In this document: piece after piece, positions 1 through 5,868 of the stretch
Position numbering within the stretch: position 1 is the first letter of the stretch
Layout of the letters: each line of letters opens with the position of its first letter
Position numbers and translations under genes: made by a program
Notes under the pieces: model-generated
The model's input: only the letters and a program-made list of their open reading frames with translations
What the model was told of the DNA's origin: nothing
The model's database searches: none
Assembly (NCBI GenBank): GCA_026421135.1
Contig: JAPKCR010000102.1
Span: 1-7,129 of the forward strand
DNA from: Sulfitobacter sp.
Lineage (GTDB): Bacteria > Pseudomonadota > Alphaproteobacteria > Rhodobacterales > Rhodobacteraceae
Reading direction: 5' to 3'
Length of the DNA: 7,129 nt

Positions 1-209
1 TGCACCAAAGTGAATGTCGGCGATGGCACATCTTCTTGCGTGGTGAGCAGAGACTGAATCAGTGATCGTGCAAAATGGGTTTTGCCCGCGCCAACATCGC
101 CGCTCAGCAAAATGGTATCGCCAGCAGACAAAACAGTACCGAGGGCGCGCGCGGCTTGGCTGGTGTGTTCCGCGTCTTTCAGATCAAGGGTAAGGGTGTG
201 TTCAGACAT
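1..209 (-). CDS. tsaE: tRNA threonylcarbamoyladenosine biosynthesis ATPase TsaE (partial, N-terminal part)
   Basis: Only the first 69 codons lie in the window; the gene runs off the left edge. TsaE is the small cytoplasmic ATPase that works with TsaB and TsaD to place the threonylcarbamoyl group on A37 of ANN-decoding tRNAs. Seen directly: a Walker A loop GDVGAGKT at residues 37-44 followed by HFAR, and the SPTFTLV motif at 63-69, both typical of the family. The ATG at 209 is the first possible start, because an in-frame TAG sits three codons upstream (219-221). The Shine-Dalgarno match before it is poor, so translation may be coupled to the PAS gene that ends 44 nt upstream on the same strand. 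TsaE proteins are usually about 150-160 residues, so more than half is missing here only because of the window edge. Confidence 0.93.
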   Translation of the reverse strand, partial: MSEHTLTLDLKDAEHTSQAARALGTVLSAGDTILLSGDVGAGKTHFARSLIQSLLTTQEDVPSPTFTLV

Positions 210-253
210 GTGCCCAAGCTACTTGGCCAGGCAGGTGCGCCGCAAGGCGAAAG

Positions 254-1774
254 CTACCCCTTTGTATCTTGCGGTGTATCGTGGGCCAAAGTGGGGCGGG
301 CGACGGTATGCACCCTTTTTACGACGTGAAATCTAATCAATGTCGCCCCAGAAACGATAGGAGAAATCAAACATGTCATATGGGTCCCGTCAGTCAGATA
401 GACCGGAATGCTCCAGCTCTTGCGATCTGTGAAACTGCGAACAAAGCTTTCAATCTCTGACCACATGGGGTTTTCAGCGGCCTTTCGTTTCCAATCTTGG
501 ATGGCGTCGTGGATCGTTACATCGGCAAAGCTGGTAGTCGGGTCGACCATCCAAAGTGTTTGGTAAGCCGTATTGGAAAATGTCAGAATTCCGGTGCCGG
601 AAAACACCGCAATTCCGTCATCCAATGTGTCCAGCATGGATTGCCCAAGCTCAAGCTCGGCACGGAAATTGCGGGTCAGACTGACCTCGGCGCTGATGTC
701 CTCGATCAAAAATGCCGTGGCCCCATCAGGGTGCGGGCGCCCCTTTACACGAAAGGTCTGACCTGAATCCAGCGACCAAATATCATCATATCGACCGTCA
801 TGCGCCGCGTTCACCAATTCAGAAATCGCCGTGCGCCAATCTGCATAGTTCTTTGGCTCGGGCATTTTTCGGGTTTCGCGCAGGCGGTCAAAGAAAGTTT
901 GCAAGGCCGGTCTGGCGCTCAAAAACTCTGCCCGCAAGCCCGTAAGGTCGACCAGCGCTGGGTTAAACAGGGCAAGCTGCCCGTTTCGATCAAAGATTGC
1001 GAGGCCAATAGACAACTGCGCGAATGTCTTGGTTAAGGTTTGTACGAAATTGCGCTGCGCTTCTTCGGCGTGGACAAGGTTGCTGATACAGATGGCCTGA
1101 TAGTTCAGCATCCCATCAACCTCGCGATATTGGACATCAAACCATTCTTTTTTACCGGACGTCGCATCGCGCAACGATACGCGCTGGGACGATGCATCAA
1201 TCTCGGGTGCGAACAGCAATTGCTTCTCGACTGAATCATTCGGAAAGATCCGCGCGTGCAGGTCTTCGTAGGCGGGGTTCCACCACAGCAATGCGCCGCC
1301 TTTAGTTGTTTGCCAAACGGGCAGGGTCAGACTTGCGGTCAGTCCATGCGACAATATCCGCCTTTCAATGGCATCAGGTATTTGGTCATTTTCCAGATTC
1401 AAGAAGTGCACCCGGCTTAGCCCGTTCTCCCAACTGATGTTGATTTGCGTCGGCCCTTTCAGGTCTATCGCATCAAGGGTCAGGGTGCCTGAGCCATCCA
1501 GCCTGGGTTGCTTGGGAAACAGGGTAAATCTGTCCACGATCTTTTCGCGCAAGTCTGTCCATTCATGAAAGCCGGCCTCTAGCGGGACGAGGTCTTGAGC
1601 CGCTGCAGATGCATGTTGTAGGACGCCGTGGTCAAAAAGGTAAACTTGATCGGACGCGCCTGGCATCTTTTGTGCTGCGTTCTGCTGGCTTGGAATAGTG
1701 ATCCAAGCAAAGGCAGTCGCACCACAAACGATGACGACACCAAGGATCAAAATGACATCGGACGGTTCAAGCAA
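254..1774 (-). CDS. Membrane-anchored multi-PAS sensory protein without recognisable output domain
   Basis: Predicted 506-residue protein. Residues about 7-27 form one hydrophobic N-terminal segment, probably a membrane anchor, and the rest is probably cytoplasmic. The body reads as PAS-like repeats: roughly 42-125 (divergent), 148-232, 246-358 (GLAIFDRNGQLALFNPAL) and 375-485 (DGIAVFSGTGILTFSNTAY), the last two resembling the PAS_7 type. No H-box, N/G boxes, GGDEF, EAL or helix-turn-helix was found, and the protein ends soon after the last PAS. The start is TTG at 1774: AGAAGGA lies at 1782-1788 with a 7-nt spacer, an in-frame TAA at 1793-1795 blocks extension, and the next in-frame ATG is codon 37. 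A nearby ATG at 1781 is out of frame and ends after four codons. The gene lies 91 bp after regB and 44 bp before tsaE on the same strand. Function and ligand are unknown; a role beside RegB is inference from position. Confidence 0.85.
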   Translation of the reverse strand: MLEPSDVILILGVVIVCGATAFAWITIPSQQNAAQKMPGASDQVYLFDHGVLQHASAAAQDLVPLEAGFHEWTDLREKIVDRFTLFPKQPRLDGSGTLTLDAIDLKGPTQINISWENGLSRVHFLNLENDQIPDAIERRILSHGLTASLTLPVWQTTKGGALLWWNPAYEDLHARIFPNDSVEKQLLFAPEIDASSQRVSLRDATSGKKEWFDVQYREVDGMLNYQAICISNLVHAEEAQRNFVQTLTKTFAQLSIGLAIFDRNGQLALFNPALVDLTGLRAEFLSARPALQTFFDRLRETRKMPEPKNYADWRTAISELVNAAHDGRYDDIWSLDSGQTFRVKGRPHPDGATAFLIEDISAEVSLTRNFRAELELGQSMLDTLDDGIAVFSGTGILTFSNTAYQTLWMVDPTTSFADVTIHDAIQDWKRKAAENPMWSEIESFVRSFTDRKSWSIPVYLTDGTHMTCLISPIVSGATLIRFHVVKRVHTVARPTLAHDTPQDTKG

Positions 1775-1781
1775 GCGGCAT

Positions 1782-1788
1782 TCCTTCT
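1782..1788 (-). promoter_or_regulatory. Ribosome binding site fixing a TTG start
   Basis: On the minus strand AGAAGGA stands 7 nt before the TTG at 1774. It supports this non-ATG start for the PAS protein, since no in-frame ATG or GTG fits between the upstream stop and the site. Confidence 0.7.
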
Positions 1789-1818
1789 GATTTTAGAGAA
1801 ATGTTAGCGTTTCAATGC

Positions 1819-1833
1819 TTAACTATTCGTTAA
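1819..1833. promoter_or_regulatory. CtrA-type box, TTAA-N7-TTAA
   Basis: The 15-bp sequence TTAACTATTCGTTAA is a full match to the TTAA-N7-TTAA pattern recognised by the alphaproteobacterial response regulator CtrA, and also an inverted repeat (TTAAC/GTTAA). It lies in the gap between the regB stop and the PAS gene, 44 nt upstream of the TTG start, where a promoter for PAS-tsaE would be expected. That the site is used is inference: no clear -10 element could be assigned, and an AT-rich gap can yield such a match by chance. Confidence 0.45.
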
Positions 1834-1865
1834 TCAGAAAAATCGGCATAGCTGGGGCCTTGATC

Positions 1866-3257
1866 CTATACTGTGATCGGCAGGTTTACACCCTGTGGGA
1901 CCGGCTTTTCCCCCCACACAGCATCAAGCTTCCGACGTGGCCATACAACTTCAACTACGGCACCTAATTTAGGTTCGCCCGCCCGCGATGCACGACTTGA
2001 CCCATTCGCGAATTTCAGTTCAGCACCAGAACGTTCCAATAGGGTTTTTGCGATAAACAAGCCTAATCCCATCCCCTCGTATTCGGGACGCTCCGTGGAA
2101 ACCCTTTGCGACCGCCGTCTGCGCATCAATGGGTCACCGATCCGACCCAAAAGATGCGGTGGAAACCCCTTTCCGTCGTCGTAAATCCGTATTGAAATTA
2201 GTGTATTAGACCAATTCGCTTCAATCCAAACAGTGCTGTCGGCAAAATCGACAGCGTTTTGTATCAAATTGCGCAGACCGTGGATTATCTCCGGTTTGCG
2301 CAGGATAGAAGGTTGCTCAATCATCGTCCCTGCATTCTCCGCAAGGGAGATTTCGATCAATTTTCCACGGTCTTTATGTGGTTCTGCCGCTTCTTCTATT
2401 ACGGTGATCAAGGGGGCCTGCCGCAGATGTAAATCATCTTTGCCTGCACGGCCCATGTCGCGCAGGATATCGCGGCACCGGTCGGCCTGATCCCTGATCA
2501 GCGCGGCGTCTTCTGCCAGTTCAGGATAGTCTTTTAGTTCGTCCAGCAGCTCTGCACTGACCAGCTTGATTGTGGCAAGTGGTGTGCCAAGTTCATGCGC
2601 GGCTGCGGCAACCACTCCGCCCAAATCTGTCAGCTTTTGTTCCCGGGCCAACGCCATTTGCGTGGCGACCAAAGCGTCTGACATCGAATGGATTTCGGTT
2701 GTTACGCGTCGTGAATAGGATGTCGAAAACAAGATCGAGATGACGAGTGCGATCCAGTGGCCAAACACAAAGATGCCGGGGATCATCAGAATCCCGTCGT
2801 TCTGGGTCTTCAGCGGCAAGTGGTACTGTGACAACAGACTGACGAGCACGATCGCAGTGCTGCACAAGATCACGGTTGATCTAAGGCTAAGTGTCGTCGC
2901 AGAAATTGTTACCGGCCCCAAAAGCAACAAGCAAAACGGATTATGCAATCCGCCCGTCAGGAACAGCAAAAACGCAAGTTGCAGTAGATCGAAAAGCACC
3001 ATCGATAGGTTCTCAAGCTCTGACAGGCGCTTGTTTTCGGGAAACACAAAGATAGCAATCAGGTTGCCGACAACGGACACGCCAATCGCAAGATAGCAAA
3101 GCCCCAGTTCAAGTTGCAGGCCAAACAGACGGTCCGCCACCGTAATCGCCGTGAGCTGTCCAGCAATTGCAACCCAACGCAGCACGATCATTGTGCGCAG
3201 TCTAATCCAGTTTGCCCGGGTACGATCGCCCAAGGGTGTGATTGCAGCCTGCGTCAT
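1866..3257 (-). CDS. regB: Redox-sensing sensor histidine kinase RegB/PrrB
   Basis: 463 residues, close to the known length of RegB. The N-terminal half (about 24-180) is a multi-span membrane region, likely six helices, and contains GGLHNPF at 102-108, the conserved heptapeptide linked to quinone sensing. The H-box HELGTP has the phosphorylated His at 221. The redox-active Cys is at 261, so the His-Cys distance of 40 equals that of Rhodobacter capsulatus RegB (225 and 265). The ATP-binding domain shows the N-box (327-339, Asn334), DDGKGF (360-365) and GMGLGL (395-400). The ATG at 3257 has AAGG seven nt upstream. RegB autophosphorylates and passes phosphate to RegA when quinone is reduced or oxygen low, controlling respiration, carbon and nitrogen fixation and, where present, photosynthesis. 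It is divergent from senC-regA, the usual arrangement. All catalytic and sensing residues are intact. Confidence 0.96.
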   Translation of the reverse strand: MTQAAITPLGDRTRANWIRLRTMIVLRWVAIAGQLTAITVADRLFGLQLELGLCYLAIGVSVVGNLIAIFVFPENKRLSELENLSMVLFDLLQLAFLLFLTGGLHNPFCLLLLGPVTISATTLSLRSTVILCSTAIVLVSLLSQYHLPLKTQNDGILMIPGIFVFGHWIALVISILFSTSYSRRVTTEIHSMSDALVATQMALAREQKLTDLGGVVAAAAHELGTPLATIKLVSAELLDELKDYPELAEDAALIRDQADRCRDILRDMGRAGKDDLHLRQAPLITVIEEAAEPHKDRGKLIEISLAENAGTMIEQPSILRKPEIIHGLRNLIQNAVDFADSTVWIEANWSNTLISIRIYDDGKGFPPHLLGRIGDPLMRRRRSQRVSTERPEYEGMGLGLFIAKTLLERSGAELKFANGSSRASRAGEPKLGAVVEVVWPRRKLDAVWGEKPVPQGVNLPITV

Positions 3258-3357
3258 CGGCGCACCTTTTCAAGTTGATCCATTGCATAGATAGGTCAAA
3301 AGCGTAGGTCTGCTGTACGCAGTGATCAATAGCCCCATTTGGCGCAGGAGAATGAAG
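3258..3357. promoter_or_regulatory. Divergent regB / senC-regA intergenic region with inverted repeat
   Basis: This 100-bp gap must hold the promoters of both regB (minus) and senC-regA (plus). It contains the inverted repeat GCGTA (3302-3306) / TACGC (3316-3320) with a 9-bp spacer. RegA/PrrA sites are loose GCG...CGC dyads with variable spacing, and in Rhodobacter RegA autoregulates this locus, so the repeat is a candidate operator. The match to the fuller half-site (GCGnC/GnCGC) is imperfect. I could not assign convincing -35/-10 pairs in either direction. Confidence 0.4.
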
Positions 3358-3975
3358 ATGACCAGAATTGTTGCAATATGTGCCGCCGTTGTTGCGCTCG
3401 GCTTTTTGGCGATAACCCTTTTTTTAGGCTTTGGCGATGATGGCGACGACAAATATGCACAATGCAAAAACTCTGCGGTGGCAGGAGGCGGTGATTTGGG
3501 CGGCCCGTTCGAACTGGTGAATTCTGCCGGTCAGACTGTGACCGATACAGATGTGATCACCGAGCCAAGCCTGATCTATTTTGGCTACACATTCTGCCCC
3601 GATGTTTGCCCTCTGGACGTTGCCCGCAATGCCGGCGCAATTGATGTTTTGGCTGAGCGCGGCATGTCGGTCACACCCGTCTTTATTTCGATTGATCCTG
3701 CGCGGGACACACCCGAAATTGTTGGTGAGTTTGCCGATAATATGCACCCCAAGATGATCGGTCTGACCGGCTCCCCCGAGCAAGTAAAAGCAGCAAGCAT
3801 GGCATACCGCACTTACTACAAGGCGCATGAGGCTGAGGATGAATTCTACCTCGTTGACCATTCTACCTTTAGCTATCTGGTGATGCCCGGCGAAGGGTTT
3901 GTCGATTTTTTTAGGCGTGATGTTACGCCCGACCAAATGGCTGACAAAATTGAATGCTTTATAGAAAACCAGTAG
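3358..3975 (+). CDS. senC: SCO1/SenC/PrrC family copper chaperone and thiol-disulfide protein
   Basis: 205 residues with an N-terminal membrane anchor (about 4-24) followed by a periplasmic thioredoxin-fold domain. The copper ligands are visible: FCPDVC with Cys80 and Cys84, and His168 in LVDHSTFSYLV. SISIDP-type strand and DTPE (102-110 region) are also typical of the family. SCO proteins deliver copper to the CuA or CuB site of cytochrome oxidase; in Rhodobacter, SenC/PrrC is needed for cbb3 oxidase and so affects RegB signalling. I chose the ATG at 3358 because AGGAG (3346-3350) lies 7 nt before it; the ATG at 3352 is only 1 nt from that site, and a GTG at 3322 has none. Two further periplasmic cysteines, 36 and 200, flank the domain. 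regA follows on the same strand after 78 nt. Confidence 0.94.
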   Translation: MTRIVAICAAVVALGFLAITLFLGFGDDGDDKYAQCKNSAVAGGGDLGGPFELVNSAGQTVTDTDVITEPSLIYFGYTFCPDVCPLDVARNAGAIDVLAERGMSVTPVFISIDPARDTPEIVGEFADNMHPKMIGLTGSPEQVKAASMAYRTYYKAHEAEDEFYLVDHSTFSYLVMPGEGFVDFFRRDVTPDQMADKIECFIENQ

Positions 3976-4053
3976 AATATTTGACGTGACCAAGGAAGCA
4001 CTACATAGCTGCTTATGAATGTGGCAACAAAACCGATGATTGCGAGGCATGAA

Positions 4054-4608
4054 ATGGCTGAGAATAGCGCGCTTGATCTAGGTGAAGACCGGTCTTTGCT
4101 TTTGGTAGATGACGACGAACCGTTTTTGCGACGTCTGGCCAAAGCAATGGAAAAGCGCGGGTTCGAGGTTGAAACCGCGGGTTCCGTTGCAGCGGGTCGC
4201 GCTATAGCGACAGCCCGTCCGCCAGCCTATGCCGTCATTGATCTTCGACTTGAGGATGGGAACGGTCTGGATGTTGTCGAAGTGCTGCGCGCGAAACGGC
4301 CTGATGCGCGCGTTGTCGTGCTAACTGGCTATGGTGCAATTGCGACAGCGGTGGCTGCTGTTAAAATCGGTGCTACGGATTACCTGTCTAAACCGGCTGA
4401 CGCCAATGATATTACAAACGCGCTTTTGGCGAATGGGGATGACCTGCCCCCGCCGCCTGAGAACCCGATGAGCGCGGACCGCGTAAAATGGGAGCACATT
4501 CAGCGTGTGTATGAACTGTGTGATCGCAATGTGTCTGAAACAGCGCGGCGTTTGAACATGCACCGCCGAACATTGCAGCGTATCCTGGCGAAAAGAAGCC
4601 CGCGTTAG
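4054..4608 (+). CDS. regA: Redox response regulator RegA/PrrA
   Basis: 184 residues, the same length as Rhodobacter RegA. The receiver domain (about 12-125) has the acidic pocket at Asp19-Asp21, the phosphoacceptor Asp63 (same number as in Rhodobacter), Thr91 in LTGYG and Lys113 in SKP. A proline-rich linker (LPPPPENP, 131-138) leads to a Fis-type helix-turn-helix (about 141-172, SETARRLNMHRRTLQRIL). It receives phosphate from RegB and binds GC-rich dyads as an activator or repressor. Start choice: GAGG (4044-4047) stands 6 nt before the ATG at 4054, and family homology begins at MAENSALDLG. Upstream in-frame ATGs at 4015 and 4036 would add 13 or 6 residues; the one at 4015 has no suitably spaced ribosome site. 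Its stop is 3 bp from the stop of the convergent acetyltransferase, and no hvrA follows. Confidence 0.96.
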   Translation: MAENSALDLGEDRSLLLVDDDEPFLRRLAKAMEKRGFEVETAGSVAAGRAIATARPPAYAVIDLRLEDGNGLDVVEVLRAKRPDARVVVLTGYGAIATAVAAVKIGATDYLSKPADANDITNALLANGDDLPPPPENPMSADRVKWEHIQRVYELCDRNVSETARRLNMHRRTLQRILAKRSPR

Positions 4609-4611
4609 GGC
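4598..4611. terminator. Weak hairpin across the convergent regA / GNAT junction
   Basis: GCCC (4598-4601) and GGGC (4608-4611) can pair around a 6-nt loop, spanning the regA stop and the 3-bp gap. The stem is short and no T-run follows on either strand, so it is a poor intrinsic terminator. It is listed because nothing else at this junction could end the two facing transcripts. Confidence 0.2.
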
Positions 4612-5097
4612 CTAAATATCATATCGTTTGCTGATTTTGTCCACGATCTGACCAGAGGCAAGTGAAACACCTTCATCGAAATGCCAGTCGCGAAATCCGC
4701 GGCTTTGATAGTATATGAGACCACCTGAATTGTCGGCGCGGATTCTCGCGTTAATCCAGACATAGCCCAACTGTTTTGCTGCGGCTGATGTTGCGCTGAA
4801 CAATGCAGACCCGATGCCAAGACCGGTGCGCCCGACCTGCACAAACGTCGCAATATCACAGGCTTCGGCAGGCAATTGGGGGTGCGGGCTGATCCATTGA
4901 AATCCGACGACCTTTTCGTATTCGTCCAAGGCAACATGCCACGCGCTTTGATCCGAGTTTGAAGCCATCCATTGGTTCAAATCGTCGCCAGTGACTGGCC
5001 GAGTTAACGCCGTGGTGCCGCCAATCTCGATGATTTCGTTCAACAGCCCTGCCATATTTGCGGAATCCAACCCACGGGGCTGTCTAACTGTGATCAT
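4612..5097 (-). CDS. GNAT family N-acetyltransferase
   Basis: 161 residues, a normal single-domain GNAT length. The acetyl-CoA pyrophosphate-binding loop is visible as VGRTGLGIGSALF (about 88-100, matching Q/RxxGxG/A), followed by the helix ATSAAAKQLGY and the strand-helix ARIRADNSGGLIYYQSRGF (about 117-135) with Asn123 and Tyr129/130. The layout resembles the phosphinothricin-acetyltransferase-like branch, but the substrate cannot be read from sequence, so no resistance role is claimed. The ATG at 5097 overlaps the stop of the HD gene as ATGA, and GGGGAG (5103-5108) lies 5 nt upstream inside that gene. The two are therefore probably translationally coupled in one operon. Confidence 0.85.
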   Translation of the reverse strand: MITVRQPRGLDSANMAGLLNEIIEIGGTTALTRPVTGDDLNQWMASNSDQSAWHVALDEYEKVVGFQWISPHPQLPAEACDIATFVQVGRTGLGIGSALFSATSAAAKQLGYVWINARIRADNSGGLIYYQSRGFRDWHFDEGVSLASGQIVDKISKRYDI

Positions 5098-5690
5098 GAT
5101 ATCTCCCCTAGAAGGATTGCATGGCGGGCAGTGAAGTCATTGCGGGTCTCAACTGGCGGGCGCAGCACGATTGCCAGATCCTCGATAATGCCAGTGTCAG
5201 GCTTGCCAAAAAACCGTGTTGCTTCGGTTTCTGAAAATCCTGCGATCTGAGTTGCTTCCATCCAAGCGCTGATTTTGTCCGCTTTCTTGATCTGCTGTTT
5301 GACAGTCTTAGGGATCGCAGCAGGCAGGCCAAATCGAATGTGAATCGCCGCCGTCAATCGATCATCCAGCGCACCATATCCCGGCCCTACAGCCGATTTA
5401 ACTGGCGAAATCATGTCACCGATCACATATTCTGGGGCATCATGAAGCAGGGCGGCGAGTTTCCACTTTGCAGGTGCCTTTGGGTTTATCCGCGCAAAAA
5501 GCGTTTCCACCAAAAGGGAATGTTCAGCAACGGAATAGGCGTAATCACCGTGGGTTTGGCCGTTCCAGCGGGCAACAAAAGCCAAGCCATGCGCGATATC
5601 TTCGATCTCGATATCGACGGGGGTGGGGTCAAGCAGGTCCAGCCTGCGACCCGAGAGCATGCGTTGCCACGCGCGGGGTTGCTGCGCCAT
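5094..5690 (-). CDS. HD-domain phosphohydrolase, YfbR-like 5'-deoxynucleotidase family
   Basis: 198 residues with an HD metal-binding core that aligns by eye with E. coli YfbR, a dNMP 5'-nucleotidase: His57 in VAEHSLLVE, His83-Asp84 and Glu87 in LLHDAPE, Asp92 in GDMISPVK, and Asp138 in IKKADKISAWMEA. The residues match the YfbR motifs EHSLQVA, HDASE, GDLPTPVK and QADALCAYLK. Residues 1-50 form an N-terminal part (GRRLDLLDP, HGLAFVARWNGQTHGD) that I associate with the alphaproteobacterial branch of this group. A likely role is hydrolysis of deoxynucleoside monophosphates or a related nucleotide in the cytoplasm, but the true substrate is unproven. The ATG at 5690 has GGAGG (5697-5701) at 6 nt. 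It is first in a two-gene operon with the GNAT gene and divergent from ahcY. Confidence 0.85.
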   Translation of the reverse strand: MAQQPRAWQRMLSGRRLDLLDPTPVDIEIEDIAHGLAFVARWNGQTHGDYAYSVAEHSLLVETLFARINPKAPAKWKLAALLHDAPEYVIGDMISPVKSAVGPGYGALDDRLTAAIHIRFGLPAAIPKTVKQQIKKADKISAWMEATQIAGFSETEATRFFGKPDTGIIEDLAIVLRPPVETRNDFTARHAILLGEIS

Positions 5691-5740
5691 GATGATCCTC
5701 CGGAACCTAATTTCTGGTCATTCTTCCCACGTAGGTCCCA

Positions 5741-5785
5741 AGCATGGAACCCGTGAATGCTCATCGCCAACGGTTCCTAGGTGCT
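5741..5785. repeat. Imperfect inverted repeat (potential hairpin)
   Basis: GGAACC (5746-5751) pairs with GGTTCC (5772-5777). After one bulged C (5752) the stem extends by GT (5753-5754) with AC (5770-5771), giving 8 pairs and a loop of about 15 nt. AGCA (5741-5744) and TGCT (5782-5785) can add an outer stem across an internal loop. No T-run follows. It could be a leader structure or an operator; function unknown. Confidence 0.4.
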
Positions 5786-5854
5786 CAACAGGCCGAAAAG
5801 ATAACCGCTGTTTGCCCACTGAACCATCAATCGTTGAGATTAGTGTATTTAAGT

Positions 5855-5868
5855 GCTACGCGCGTGGC
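5855..5868. repeat. Near-perfect palindrome upstream of ahcY
   Basis: GCTACGCGCGTGGC: the inner 8 bp ACGCGCGT are a perfect palindrome and the outer GC pairs match across a T/G mismatch. It lies 31 bp before the ahcY ATG, in the core promoter or 5' leader, so it may be a regulator site. CG-rich octamers are not rare in this genome type. Confidence 0.35.

Noticed and set aside
3322..3357. GTG or earlier ATG start for SenC
   Set aside because: The GTG at 3322 has no ribosome site, the ATG at 3352 is too close to AGGAG, and the ATG at 3358 has proper spacing and leads straight into the membrane anchor.
3424..4050. 208-residue minus-strand frame opposite senC
   Set aside because: It overlaps almost all of senC, whose copper ligands and family motifs are clear; the antisense protein has no recognisable domain.
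4015..4053. N-terminal extension of RegA from ATG 4015 or 4036
   Set aside because: The extra residues lie outside family homology, the 4015 start lacks a spaced ribosome site, and the ATG at 4054 gives the exact family length with Asp63 at the known number.
4999..5008. GTTAA half-site of a CtrA box inside the GNAT gene
   Set aside because: Only one half is present, it is within coding sequence, and such pentamers are expected by chance.
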